Origin: Andrena cerasifolii | Taxonomy: Eukaryota; Arthropoda; Insecta; Hymenoptera; Andrenidae | Direction of reading: 5' to 3' | Length of the DNA: 64,000 bases | NCBI RefSeq assembly: GCF_050908995.1 | Contig: NC_135118.1 | Location: 6,200,001 to 6,264,000 of the forward strand | Part shown: positions 35,601 through 48,018 of the stretch, one piece after another | How the letters are laid out: each line of letters starts with the position of its first letter | How positions within the stretch are numbered: the first letter of the stretch is position 1 | Made by a program: the position numbers and the translations under genes | The notes under the pieces: model-generated | Database searches by the model: none | Told to the model about the DNA's origin: nothing | The model's input: only the letters and a program-made list of their open reading frames with translations

Positions 35601-38600
35601 CGCCAGCCTCTCTCCGGTGCCGAGGCTCGAACGGGACACGGGGACACTGGGACCCGGTTTCACCCGTGGAAATAGAGAAACGACGGAACTGGTAAACGAT
35701 TATGGCGAGCGTGTCGGTTTAATTAAAGATTCCGACCGCGGTGACAATATCTGGCGTGGGCTCCCGAGGAAACCCCTTGATCAACGTGCCTATCGCCCGC
35801 GGCTCGTTCGCTCGGGAAAGTTACGCCGTCGTTGATGAAAATAAATTAAAAACTCGCGCGTACGAACGGCAGCCGGCGTCCTCGCGCGGATCCACGGGCC
35901 CCGAAAGGGTCCCTGGCCGGATCGTGATGACGGTCGCTCGCCCAATTTCACGGCGGGACGCTATTTAGGTATCGCCGGGCGATAAATTATCGGGCGAAAT
36001 TTGTAGCCCGCCGCGCCACGGGCGTCGAAATATCTTACGACTATTTAACGCGACGTGGAATCCCGTTTTTCGTAAACACGTCCGCGCTACGGAAAGATAC
36101 GGGCGCGTCGCGTCGTTGCGTGGAGAGAAAAAAAATAAAAATAAAAATAAGACAGAGCGATGGCAAGGGGAGAAACGGGGTGGCGATGGCTTCCAACGAG
36201 CGCCTTCTTTTTGCCTTTGTCAAGCGGGGCTCGTGGCTGCTAGCGAAAACAAAGCGAGGGCGGGAAAATCGTGCGGGAATCATGTTTTCGTTGATCCTAT
36301 TTATCACGCTCCTCGTGGGCGTCCGGACCCGGTCGATTTCGACACGATCTACGAATAGAAAGGTGGTATATGCGCCCGTCAACTGTACTCTGCGCGGAGG
36401 AGCCGCGGAGGAGGTCGCTTTATCAACTCATACAACCTGCGCCCTGCGCTTGCCTCTCTGTTCTCCCCCGCCCCCGCCACCCTCTCGAAACAACTCCGCG
36501 CCCCTGCTCGTATTAATTACCAGGATTCATTTCATCCTCATTTACCGCGAGAGCTAATTTACCGCCAGCTAGCCTGCGCGATACATGTACAATAATGTAC
36601 ATACGCAACCACCCCCTTTAGCGAGCTCCCCGAGCGGAGCGCGTATACTCCCGTGCGTTAACTCCGTGGAGCGATTAATTGCGAAAATTACGGTGCCTTT
36701 GGGAAGGTAGAGAGTTCGAAGGAAGTTAAAGAGTTGGAGGTGAGTCTATTTCGAATACCGGAGTAGGGATGGGAATGGAACGTTCGTTGAATTTTAAGCC
36801 GGCAATCTTAAGTCTGTAGTAGTGAGTTTCAAAGTTGCTGGCACAGAGAGACGTCTTAAGTCGAAGCGTTCCTGTAATTCGTTAAGCAATTTCTTACCGG
36901 TGTTAATAATTTCACGACTCGCTGCATTGACGCATCTCGCAGAGCAATTAATATAATCAACATTCCGCATCGATAACAACGGGTTTTTGCGCCCTCGTTG
37001 ATCTTCCTGGGCGGGTGCCCGCGGAGACGCAAGAAGTCCATGAGAATTACAATTTTATGCATCGGCATTAGTTGTATTTACATAGTGGTCCTGCTCGCGA
37101 CACAAACGGCCGCGGAACAAACTTATTAACACGGAATTGTTTTGTAAACCACGGCGCGGATCGTAATTAAGATTCCGGGACATGTTTATTATCGGACCCG
37201 TCGATTGCACTCCCGATCTCGGTTTTTACCCGCGTATGTGCTCGCGCGCAACAGGTACGACGCTATTATGATCGCCGAGATAGACGGTTCTTTTTCACCG
37301 CTTGGCCACGTTTCGAAATTATTAAGTTTAATTGAGCGGTCGCCGTGGTCCTAGCGTCTCGTTCTCCTTGCGCGATACCGATCGAGTTTTTCTTAAAGCC
37401 GCTGTACGATGCAAATTAAGCGCATGTTCGATCACGTGGACACGATGCTCGCCCGTGACATTAATTATCGATAGCTCGCGAGCCTGTACACCGAGCGGGA
37501 CGGATCGAGCGGGCGGTTAACGAGAACTTTCATCCCAAAATGCTATCTCCGTATTACCCGCGTCTTATCGAGTACGCGTCACAACGCGGAAATTATTTAG
37601 AACCAGGGCTCCCTCTCTCCTCGCATTTATTTGCATTCATTTACGTTTGTACGATAACCGCGGGTAACATAATAATTCTTTGTTACATAAAGCACGAAAC
37701 ATACTCTTTTGCCCTGTCGAGCTGTTGTACCAATTACGCGGGAAAATGTGTACGCGACGGTACTCGCTATCCTACGCGAACTTGGCTCGTTGTTCCGAGC
37801 ATTTGCCGCGATAACGCGTGACGAACGATAATACTTCGGACGACCGTCGATCGTCGTATCGTCGGGCCCCTGTAATTGCCTTCGCGTTAATGACGGTTAA
37901 CGCGTGACGAGGCCCGAATTTCCAAGCGATACCGCACAAAAGTGCAAACACCGCTGATGTAGGAACGTTGTCCGGCCATCCGACTTCCTCGACTGTCGGC
38001 CGCGACGAGGTCGTAAATTCCCGTCTAATTTATTCGGCGCTCTCGCCCGCCCGATAATGCTCGGCCGTCATTACGGAAAGTTATGTGACAATTATCGCTA
38101 TCGGGGCTTCGCGATCGCAAGGGCACGCCGCTGCCGGTGTCGCGTGTAATTCCAGCTGCGAGGCTTGAAAGTGCAGCGCGGCGTTTTTAATTCCGGTTCC
38201 GATTAAGAGAAGTTCGGGACGGATCCGTGGCCCACTCCCGTCACGGGTCCTTTTACGGGATTAATTGTCGAGTGTCATCTGTTGTTTAATAACGAGCGAT
38301 ACCGCTGCCTCCTTCCCCGATTATCGTCCATTAAAGTAACACGAAACCGCTATCGAGTTATCGAGCCGCGCATTTATAATCGGATCCGCAGCGATAAGGG
38401 AATATCACCTGCTTACGGAATTACCGTCATTATCGCCATTAACCCCTCGCGCTGGAATTATTTTCGAATGGCTCAGCCTGTCGGCTGCCGGCAATTTATT
38501 TTCACGGCGGTCTTGTTGCTGTTGCTTGTCTCATGCCGTAAGTAGGCGCATTCGGTTTCGCGAACCAACGACCGATACGAATTTCAAGCGCCGGTAATGA

Positions 38601-39320
38601 GGGACAGGAATTGGTGGCGTGAAAATTGTTACAGTACCTGCTCGAAGACTGTGGGAAGAGGCGAATACTATTTTGCATAAATTTTCGGCTCTTGTAATAG
38701 GCAATTTTAAATGGAGTATCATGTTTTAATGAGGATACCTCTTGTCTGGCTCGAGACATTTGTTTGTCAAATTTGTCACGTGCCCTTGATAATATTAATT
38801 CAATTAAATTCCTTATCTGTCTCGTTATTTGCTAGATCTTACTATCATTTAAAATTCCATCGACAAGATCTCGGCTGATCATATCTCCATCAAGTGCCTT
38901 CGATGACCATATAGCTGTTCAGTTCGTGATTAATTTACTGCTGTGGCTTAGCTGCAATTGTGATTTCCTTCGGGTTTATTAATACAGAATATGGGAGATA
39001 GCGTCGCAATGGTTTCAACTCGCAAAGTTAACTCGTTCATTTGACTGATTAAAAAAGCAATAGTATATTCAATTGGTAACTAGGTCACCATCCTCCGTTT
39101 CAACCGAACATCGAGTACAATGCTAAGCATATACTACGCGAAGCTTCGATTATCATAATTACCCATTTACACGGGAAAACTGTTGTTACAAACAATGCAC
39201 TCTATTAGTAGTACATGTACCTGTTCCAAGCAATAGCGAAGTTTGTACAAGTTCAACCAAGCGGATAGAAAACAAAGGAGACTATGAATTAATAAAATAG
39301 GTAGCACTCCCTCGATACTA
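32632..39320. promoter_or_regulatory. Long repeat-poor intronic block, candidate cis-regulatory DNA
   Basis: Nearly 6.7 kb without an identifiable mobile element; 34.8-38.6 kb is notably CpG-rich. TAAT/ATTA cores recur in 36.5-38.3 kb: ATTAATTACC near 36514, GATTAATTGCG near 36675, CGTAATTAAG near 37162, CATTAATTATCG near 37459, GATTAATTGTCG near 38260. A CACGTG E-box lies at about 37433. Overlapping frames at 34859-35835 on both strands are products of GC bias. Enhancer function is an inference from gene class and insertion-free state. Confidence 0.3.
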
Positions 39321-39756
39321 ACAAGGGAACATCCGGAACCCGGAAGTTCAAGAAATTCTGAAACTTCGTGAATATGCAGGGAATTTCCCCCCTGATTACA
39401 ACGCAGTTTTTGTTTGCTGCCGAAATTCAGTCTAAGGGGATGTAATTGACCCCTGAAAATCCATTTATTTTCCGATTTTCTGTTATAACTCGTGAACTGT
39501 AAAATAATTTTTTTACCAAATGATAGATCTAATTAAAAGAAGCAACTTTTGTCTTGAAACTTTTCTTCTATCTCTTACATTTCGCGAGTTATAGCACAAA
39601 ATCGGAAAATAGCCGAATTTTCGGAGGTCAATTTCACCCCCTTCGAGTGAATTTGGGCAGCAAACAAAAATTGCGTTGTAATCAGGAGGAAATCACCTAC
39701 ATACTCACAGAGTTGCAGAATTTTTTTGAATTTTCGGGTTCGGGATCTTCCCTTGT
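39321..39756. mobile_element. ACAAGGGAAGATC self-complementary MITE, copy 2 (436 bp)
   Basis: The left ACAAGGGAACATCCGGAACC and right GGGTTCGGGATCTTCCCTTGT are inverted ends. The interior folds on itself: CGAAATTCAGTCTAAGGGG at the left, CCCCTTCGAGTGAATTTGG at the right. It matches copy 3 at 63424-63858 almost base for base over the centre (CAAATGATAGATCTAATTAA). Confidence 0.8.
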
Positions 39757-40540
39757 AAGTAGCTTTTTTGCCTGCCGAAGCTCCAATTAAGCTTGCACCC
39801 TGAAATGCCACTTTTGCCCTTGCCCGTTCAATATGCTCCCTAGATAGGGGAGACCGTGTATGTTTGTCTCATTTTCTTATTTTTATTTTTATTTGGGTTA
39901 TGGCTGCAGGGAAGTTTCTTCAAACTTAGATTAATATAAACTACGTACGTCCGGCTTTATAAAAAAAAATTGGTCCTGTGGACTTTGTCAACCAGATTAG
40001 GAGCTAATTCACATTATTTGCAGGGACTATTTTGTGACCACATACCCAGAGGTCGGGTTGATTGTCACAGTATCTGGATAGCTAAGTTTATAAATAAAAC
40101 TCGATTTAATTAAGAAAGTAATATAATTTTTTGTTGTATTTCTCACAATATCGCGTTAGAGTGCGGTAATTTATATTATAATCCTTTGCAATCCTTCTTA
40201 TTGTGTAATTGCCCTTTATAACTTCCCTTCCCGCATGTAACATTAATACTTCTTATAAGTTTGCGGCATTATTATTGAGAACTGTGGCCAAACAAACAAG
40301 AAAATAATATCGTATGATAGATACAGCAAGTTACACCGGGATTAGTTATCACATGCAGCAAATACCCAATCCCAAATGTTTTGTGACAACCTGCCTCAAA
40401 CCGTTAAACAATGCCACCTCTCTGTTCATGTATTAAAAAGTTTAAAAAATGCAAAGAAATCATTACGGTAAGTTAGAAAAGACTCTAAACCACGAGAATA
40501 ATGCAACAATGTCATAGTCAATACTAAGAAACAACCTATA

Positions 40541-41885
40541 CAGTCAGGGACAAAAAGATAGGGCACCCATTAATTTGTCAATTGTTATTTAATATGCAAC
40601 ATAAATAAGTATACGCCGTTCTACACTGTGTTTGTTCATGTGGTACAATTAGTTTAATTAAAATGTTGATTATCAATATAAATTCATCTGGTTAACTGTA
40701 AACATTCAAAAAAGTTAGTGGGACAAAATGATAGGACATGTGTTTAAAAAATGGAATGTACAAAAAGAATTACCAATTTTGCTTAATATTCAGTACTTGG
40801 TAGAGCCTCCTTTATTTTGTATTACGGATATCATCCGTTTCGGTAGAGATTTGTATAACTTTTTAATTGCTTTTCTCCTTAATTGGTGCAATTCATGTTC
40901 AATGCATTGTTTTAACTCGTCTATAGTTAAAAATTGTCGGCCGTTGGCATATACCGCTCTCGCAAGGTCCGCCCAAATATTTTCGATAATATTGAGATCG
41001 GACGATCTTGCTGGCCAGTCTAGAATTTTAATTGTTTCACTTGCGAAAAATGCTTGAACTATTTTGGCTGTGTGAACGGAGACAGTGTCATGCTGAAAGA
41101 TGAACTTATTTCCTGCAATTCTTGTAGCATGTTTGTTTATTTGCTCCTTAATCAGATTAAAATATTTTTCGCTATTCATGTTGCCACTAATAAATTTGAT
41201 ATCTGTTTTTCCATGGCAACCTATACCGGCCCGAATCATAGCTCCGTCACCACCCATTTGACGATGGCTTAATAATTGAGGTTCTTTTCTCAAATCATGA
41301 TAGTAATAAGCAAAACCGTCAGGTCCATCCAAATTAATTTTCTTTTCATCGGAAAATATTATTTTGCGCCAGTTTTTCCTCAGCTGGATATGTTTTTCCG
41401 CAAATACCAAACGAACACTTTTATGCTGATCCGGTAACGCAAGCTTTCTCTGCAATTTTTTTTCGTTTTAAGTGTTTACACTGTCGTAAAACTCGTCGTA
41501 TATTTTTTACGTGTGTTGTAACACCAGCTTTTTCTGCAATTTGTCCAGCGGTCATCTTCGAATTCGAAGCTACAGAACTCTTTTTTTTTTACCATAATTA
41601 TCTGGATCTTTAACTAATTTACTGATTACGTTTCTACTTCCCTTTAGCAATTTTTGCTATGGAATACTTTTCTTTAAATAATTTTGAAGCTGCATGCATG
41701 TCACGTGCAGTCAATTTTTTGCCACGACCCATTCTTTATTGCCAGGTTGCAACTGCACAAATTAAACTGTTTATATTAACTAATTTTTAGTGGAGACTTT
41801 ACTAGGCACTCGATGTTGACGCTTCTTGTATACTTTTACAACTGAGAAGTGAAAATACGTCGCATGACCTATCATTTTGTCCCAC
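40541..41885 (-). mobile_element. Tc1-like element, nested, apparently missing one outer repeat
   Basis: The left edge is TA followed by CAGTCAGGGACAAAAAGATA. A second related direct repeat, GTGGGACAAAATGATAGGAC, lies about 175 bp inward (40718). On the right only the inner-type repeat is found (complement of GTGGGACAAAATGATAGG at about 41866-41885). The left side looks like the double-repeat (IR/DR) ends of some Tc1 elements, while the right has one. A transposase pseudogene fills the interior on the minus strand. Confidence 0.65.
40790..41732 (-). pseudogene. Tc1-like DD34E transposase, frameshifted
   Basis: Read on the minus strand, a start at 41732 gives MGRGKKLTARDMHAASKLF..., an N-terminal helix-turn-helix region; the catalytic part is the intact 221-codon frame at 40790-41455. 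The catalytic signature is visible: FSDEKKINLD (first Asp), FQHDTVSVH (second Asp) and NIIENIW (Glu), with 34 residues between the second Asp and the Glu. Three frame breaks occur: a 1-nt shift and stop at about 41634-41636, and shifts in a 10-A run (41581-41590) and an 8-A run (41456-41463). Two of the three being in homopolymers means assembly error cannot be excluded. Otherwise it is inactive. Confidence 0.85.
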
Positions 41886-42338
41886 GTGAGGACAACACTG
41901 TTTACGTGTTCCTTCATATTATTTCTTAAGAATGGATACTACGTATAATCTTCGGTATATTTACAGTTATTGGCACGTGGAATATAGCTGATTTACTAAA
42001 GTGTACATTTTCTGCGAGCGCTAATTTAGTTCGAGCGCACGAAATCAAACAATAACACATCGTGTCTCCGTGCGACTCCACAACGACTTGTAAGATGGGG
42101 GTGGAGGCGGCGATATGTTTGCGCATCGCCATGGATTCTTAGTACATTCCTACTGTTTATAGTTTCTTTGATACAGCCGTTTTGACAACCTACCCGTGTG
42201 ACAACCATACCCGGTCTCCCCTATCTCAATATTGCTCCGTACACCTAAACCTGCCACTACTGTTCAGTGCCCCAGTTGCTCTCCACTCTTCACAAGTTGC
42301 TCGAACCAATCTAACCCGGAGCTTTTCTAAATTTTCAG

Positions 42339-42728
42339 CTGCTGGTGAGCGGCGGGCAGCCAACGACGGCGACGTCGCCGGCGATGTCGTCAGGAGGTGC
42401 CCTCAGTCCGGGGGCGCTATCACCGTCGTCGACGGCGACGACGACGGGCGCCGCGGCCGCCTCTGGAGGGGCGAGCACCCCTGTGGCTGGCACCACGGGG
42501 CCTGGTTGCTGCGAGAACGGCAGGCCCATGATGACGGACCCCGTGACAGGGCAAACGGTCTGCAGCTGTCAGTACGACAGCGCGGCGAGACTAGCCTTGG
42601 GCGCTTACCCGAGGCTAGCGCCCACGGCGACCTCTTACTCCTCCTACCCCACGCCGACGCCCTCCACCACCGACCAGGGGCCCTACCCCAGCATCAGCAT
42701 GGACAGCTCAGCGTTCTACCCTCCTCTG
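42339..42728 (+). CDS. ara: Iroquois-class homeobox protein (araucan/caupolican type), exon 2
   Basis: The exon encodes residues 17-146 (130 codons). The acceptor is TTTTCAG|CTG and the donor CTG|GTGAGT at 42728/42729, phase 0 at both ends. Residues 17-72 are a Ser/Thr/Ala/Gly-rich low-complexity stretch. Residues 73-98 hold the family's conserved CCENGRPMMTDP and GQTVCSCQYDSA block. The end (DQGPYPSISMDSSAFYPPL) matches the ara/caup pattern before NPYGLKD. Mirror-type Iroquois proteins usually have GRPIFTDPISGQTVCSCQYE here, so the ara/caup branch is favoured. GC content is high relative to flanking intron, as expected for a coding exon. Molecular role as for exon 1; DNA binding needs the downstream homeodomain. 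Confidence 0.95.
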
Positions 42729-45700
42729 GTGAGTCTATTTGCCTCTCTGCTCCACTTTTTCGCCACGAAGGTCGTTTATAAGTGTTCGACGCCAATTACC
42801 GGCTTTTTCGCCTAATGTCCGATGAATAATTCATGGGTGATAATTTATCGGTGTCGCGTCGCGTATACAACCGTTCTTAGTCGCAGCCGCGCGGTTTCAG
42901 TGAATACTGAACTGCAGCTCGGAGCCGGTTCATTTCGATTTTAGCATCGCGGAGATGTGGAGAACCGGGGTGTTGCAGAGTCTGCTAGTTCGCGCGTGTC
43001 CGTGTCCAATCTGCTTCGCTGAGAAGGTACAGCTAGGGTATGGGAATACTTGCGCGTCGAGGGGTGATAAGGAATTTGTATTCAGCTTGTGTTTTAAGAG
43101 CCCAAGTGTTTGCGATTTTCGTGTAGAGTGAGGCAACGTACGAGTTAATGATCACGAAGCCATCCTTTTACACTTTTCCGTATTTATAACTTGCCCTGCA
43201 AGTACCACCCTTACCATCACCGCCGCAAACTATTCGTACTTCCATTCCAACGCAACCCGCAAGCAACTCCTTCACTCGTCGACATTGTCTGCGCAATCTT
43301 CCGTGCGAAGAGCGTCCACATAACTCCTCGGTTGTCCACTGTACCTACATCCTTTCCTCAGTTTCACTCGTGTAACGTTTTGATTCGCCTGGGCCAGAAA
43401 ATTGCGGACCACCCCCGTCACCGGGCGCTCGGAACGCGCCCGACCGAAACGTTCGGTACCGGCGTTGCCGATAAATCACGCAAATTACACGTCCCACGGC
43501 TAATCGGAGGAGTTACGGCCCGTCCGTATTTATAAACGCAATCATTAAACGGTTTATTAGCTCGGTCTCAGAAGAGAGTGACGCGCGTGTCCCTCGGGCT
43601 GTCCGCCGTTGGCCACGCGGCTATCCGCCTGTGCTTTTGCATTACGCTTTGTAACGCTGCGCGCGTAAAATATGCCCGACCATCCCGGCCACAGATTGAT
43701 TGGCCCGTCTAGCTAGGCGTGCCGGACGATTATTACCCGCGCGGGCTGAACTTAAGACGGATTAGCGCGTGGTCTTGCCACGAATTAGCTTGGAATCCCG
43801 GCGATGGAAGCCAGAGGGACGTCTCGAATCGCGGCCTCCGCGATCGTCCTCTCCTCCTTTTTCCCTATCCCCCGTTCCCTCATTCTCTCATCCTCCCTTT
43901 TCCTCCCCCTCGCCCCTCCTCTCGCTCTCTCTCCGGCGCTGGCTTTCGCGAATCCGTATGTCTCGCGCCTGTTAGTCTTCTCCGTCGCCAGGCCGCGTCG
44001 AATTATTCACCGGGCGGCTGTCGAGAGCGGAGCGATAATCTCGTTTAAGTTTCGGTTCGCGGAAGACGCGAACGTCTCGTCTACCTCTAACGAGGACTAC
44101 CGCCGTGATGGATTCGCGGTTATATTTCAGGGGTGCGGGGGAGAGAGAGGCTCGCCGGTGGCCGCCTATGTCGACCGGGAATCTTGTGAAACACGCGTTT
44201 CTCGCGCAAAGACACTGTTTATTCCCGCCCCCCCCCCCGTCTCGCCCTTTCCAACGCTAAAAACCCGGGGCTAATAATAAGTCCTGGACGCGGAGGAGCC
44301 CCTTCGCCCGGATGGCCCGCGATCCCCCGGGGGAACATAGTTTCGCGCGCTGCCCGATGACAGTGTCGACGCGCAAAGGGTAATTAAGCTGCCCGCGGAC
44401 ATTGAAATCGCATCGAACGATATCGCGTGCAGGCTGGGGGGAACAGATTAGTCTAGAGCTGAGAAATGGTGGAGGATCGTCGTAGAATGTGTTATGAATG
44501 GAGTTAGGTGGTGACGAGACGACGAGAGCGATCGGGCTCGAATTTTGTACAGTGAGGGGGAATTAAATTGAATTATGATAAATTAACACGCTCGTGGCTA
44601 GCTGACTCGTATGTGGGTCGGGAGGATTATGAATCAGTGTCCGTTGAATACGTAGATCATTCCTTTGACTACTATGGGGCTTGAGAGACTAAAAAATTAA
44701 TAGGTATGTAGATTACAAAGATATTCGAGTGTGCGAAGGAATACCTATTAGAGTTTAGGAGCGGAGGTAGGGGACGAGGAGAGTCCACTTTATTTAGAAT
44801 ACCCTCGTTTCCTTGAATGTACAAAGTAATTCCAAACTTTTGAAATATGAGAAATGTAAAATTGTAAAAATTCGTCTCAATTCTTTACAGAAGTATTCGA
44901 CAAGCTTTCCTCCTGACCAAGTTAATAAAATAAATAGCGATGTTAGTGATCAAAGTATAATTTGATTTATCGAGTAAAATATTCTTGATATTACACGACA
45001 AATGAATATGGTTTCTCTCATTCTTACACCTCACTACCGTGACACAGGAGTAAAAGTGAGCGATCTATTTCCCTATCGGTTAGAAAGGATGGACACGTCG
45101 AAGCGGACGAGAAGCTCAGTCGACTTTCTTCCGAGGCGAGCGTGCAAATACAATCACGCGCTGGCAAAGCGAGGCAGAGTGTTTAATCACGGATACGTCA
45201 ATAATAGGCTGATAAAGCTCTAGTTGACGTAGACATATAGAAATAGACCGACGATCGTATCGCCGTTTCGGCCAATTTATATCTGCACTCGAGCGTGGAT
45301 ACCCAGCACCGGGAGGTAGAACAGATAAAAAGGTCGATCGGAAAACACGCGCTTCGCCAGATGTTGCGAGCCACTTGAAGCGACTTCGGCGGAGCGAGGC
45401 AGATAGAGAAGGAGCTGATAATTAAATTCAGCATTTGTCCGAGCCCGCGAGGTTCTCCTTTTTCTGTTACGCTCGTGTCCGTCGCGAGCGATAAGCGCGT
45501 ATATCCTAGCCGAGGCAAAAGGTCAGCTCGGAACACGCCACCATCGAACGGGATGTAATGCCGGGCAACTTTTATCCAGCCGAGTACACGGGCTCTGCGT
45601 AGGCCACGCGTTTCCTGCGCCGTTCCATTTCTCATGGAAACAGTACTAAACTCGCTGTTATTACTATTCCACGAAACGCATGGGGCTAAGGTGTAATCGC

Positions 45701-47306
45701 GGGCGCGTTATAACCGCCCGGCTTTCGATATGAGAACTCGTAGCTTCCCGTGGCGAATGGGAAGCGGAGCCAATTAAATTTGAATTTATCGGGATAATTA
45801 TACTAATTGGTTGGCCCCGCCAAAACGGCTCCAGAATGATCGCATCGAAGCAGGCAGCAAGTTTCGAATCGAGACTTATCCTTCTACGATTTTATTCAGT
45901 CCCGCTGCACGTAGTCCGAAGGACGGTAAATATTTCGTCGCGCAAATTGCTGTTTTCTTATTAATTCGTGGATCGATTCTGTCCTGGTATCGATAGACTT
46001 CCCCGAAGACATTCAGGGGTACAGATTTCCGTCAGAGTTTTACAGAGGAGTTCGCCTTCTAGCGACCACCTTTCACGCCACGATTTAATTAATAGACCAT
46101 AAATGGAAACCGACAGCTGCGTGAAGTGTGCAGGGAAATATCGGATGGGCCGAGATATCGGTGTCCATGTTCGCCTCGTTTATGACGAATCTCCGACGTC
46201 CACCCCAACGATCGAGCGGACTAATCGCCGCTTGGCTCCCGATAACGTCACGCCACTCTCGATTGGCAAAAATTATACGCTCGTTCCCCGCCCATGGACG
46301 ATCCGAACGATATCCCCGATAACAGCCATTTTATCCCCCTCCTCCCTGAATCGGACTTACCATTCACGTCATTCAAATATCCCCTTTGTACTTCCCCGCC
46401 GACAGGTCGATTGCTCGCTGTGACGTTGATTCCGGAGCAGGAGGTAGCGTCGTGTCACCGCCGAGCTCACAATAAACACTTGTTACGTGTCGCCTACATA
46501 TTTCTTGAAACACTTAGGTTGTCTATATTACCGCGAATGGTCACCCGTGTCTGATGTTGCCGCGCAATCAGCTACAGTCGGATAGATAACACGAGATACT
46601 ACCGCGTCTTATCGTTGTTCATTGACTTTGGAAATTGAGAGCTATTGTTGGCTATCTAGCGCCGTTGCTCGAGGAGCTAGGGGTAGTTGCAGGTATCGTT
46701 GGTTCCCCGATGGTCCGAGCAGGAGGTTCTTCAGCCGAGAGCAGGCATATTAAATTTAGGTGGCTATTAGTGTGGAATCTTGAGCCGGAGGAGGAATAAC
46801 TGTCGATATTCTAGATAACTCAGTCGATAGACCAGTTTCCCAGCGAGCGAGAAGATTCCTGAGTAGGCTCGTAGTCCCGCTACAGCGATCCTTTTTCTTC
46901 GTGTTTAATCGCTGACCTTAACAGCTCGCGCGATTCCGCGGCGTTCCGGGCTCCGTATCGAATCAACAAATTAATTTAGATTGGCGTTTTATCGCCGCGG
47001 GCGCAGCGGGCCCCGCGAGCGCGGCCGAACGGAATGTAGATTTAATACCCCGGCTTAATTTCTGCTACTTCACAGTTCGTTTCGCCGGCTAATTGCGTTT
47101 CAGTGCCGATGTTAATTGCCGCCGGGGTATTTTGTGACACGCGGTAGGTACGCGCATTATGTCAACATCCCGTGATAATGCCATTCATAAGTTGCCGTGT
47201 CCGCCGATCCAGAGCGATTAGAATGGAAACGCGAGCGGAGGTTCTCCCTCGGAGGAGCACGTCGAAGAATCGAGTGGCGTATTTCACGATGCAGGAGATT
47301 CTCTGA
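42729..47306. promoter_or_regulatory. Repeat-poor CpG-rich block in intron 2, candidate cis-regulatory DNA
   Basis: About 4.6 kb with no recognisable mobile element. 43.4-44.4 kb and 46.0-47.2 kb are CpG-rich, with TAATTA-like words near 44380, 46088 and 46972. A pyrimidine-rich tract lies near 43850-43935. Open frames on either strand carry no known domain. Function is inferred only from location. Confidence 0.3.
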
Positions 47307-48018
47307 TCAAGGGGGGAGCCTGGTGTAACTAAATGAAAATCGAGGCATTTTTCGGGAATTTTTTTTAAACAAAGTATTTGATAGATCTTTCTGAAACTTT
47401 CAGGATATTGTATTAACAGGTTAAGGTATATAACAAAAAATTTTTATTAAAAAAGAGCGGCAAATAACAAAGTTATGCCCAGTCCGTTGGGGACGCAATT
47501 ATTGCACTGCGGGCGACGTAGCGTCTTTTGGTTTCATCCGAAACCAAAAATCGAACAATTTTCTTTTAGTTTATGAGTGTACGCATAGAATGAAGAAATT
47601 TGAAACTTAAACGATGCAAAATGAACAAATGGCGGCCTCTTGAATAAAAAGTTCACTGTTTCCAACGAAATTTTGCCTTAAATGTGTAAAAAAAGTTATT
47701 TATTTAAACAATATCATTATACCAATAACTTAGCTCTGTGAAGAAAATGTTCACAAATATCCGTGCACAGGGCCAAGTCGATTGGTTGAATATTTTTGGA
47801 GTAATATTGCCCGCAAAGTGTGAAACTGTCGTTTCGAGAAAAACGCATTTAAGGTTTTGTGGTAGCCTGGCGCTCCGTAGCAAAACCGGCTATATCCGCT
47901 TTAATTTTTCGAATTTCGTTTTGCGGCTTTGGGAACATATTGTCGTGATGTTCAACTATTGATTTATGCAAAAAAAAAATCGATTTCTTCGATCCGCTAC
48001 ACCAGGCTCCCCCCTTAA
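47307..48018. mobile_element. MITE of the TTAAGGGGG family (712 bp)
   Basis: TCAAGGGGGGAGCCTGGTGT at the left and ACACCAGGCTCCCCCCTTAA at the right are inverted ends. The right half shares TTTCGAGAAAAACGCATTTA and ATGCAAAAAAAAAATCGATTT blocks with the element at 12384-13289, showing common origin despite different outer sequences. No coding frame supported. Confidence 0.8.

Larger units (their letters stand above)
39845..42223. mobile_element. TAGGGGAGACC-family DNA transposon, copy D, hosting a Tc1 element
   Basis: The left TAGGGGAGACCGTGTATGTT and the right ACCATACCCGGTCTCCCCTA share the family terminus and are inverted; TA lies at each edge. The subterminal words are TGTGACAACCTGCC (40381) and TTGACAACC/TGTGACAACC (about 42182, 42198), diverged versions of copy A's TGTAACAACTTGCC. 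A Tc1-like element occupies the middle (from 40541). The right edge lies only 115 bp before the acceptor of exon 2. Confidence 0.7.
15360..42338 (+). other. Intron 1 of the Iroquois gene (26,979 bp)
   Basis: It is bounded by GTGAGT at 15360 and by a pyrimidine-containing acceptor TTTTCTAAATTTTCAG at 42338, with a possible branch site TCTAAC near 42309-42314. It contains most of the window's mobile elements (18.3, 21.7, 22.1, 24.6, 29.3, 30.0, 32.0, 39.3 and 39.8 kb) separated by repeat-poor blocks. No independent gene was recognised inside it other than transposase remnants. Long first introns with regulatory DNA are common in developmental homeobox genes. Confidence 0.85.

Noticed and set aside
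34859..35835. 262-codon minus-strand and 186-codon plus-strand frames
   Set aside because: They overlap each other in GC-rich DNA, show no domains and read as low-complexity Arg/Ser/Pro.
40728..41272. Plus-strand frames of 109 and 72 codons
   Set aside because: They are shadows on the opposite strand of the Tc1 transposase.
42339..42728. Assignment of exon 2 to mirror instead of araucan/caupolican
   Set aside because: The block reads GRPMMTDPVTGQTVCSCQYD and is preceded by an ara-like N-terminus; mirror proteins typically have IFTDPISGQTVCSCQYE.
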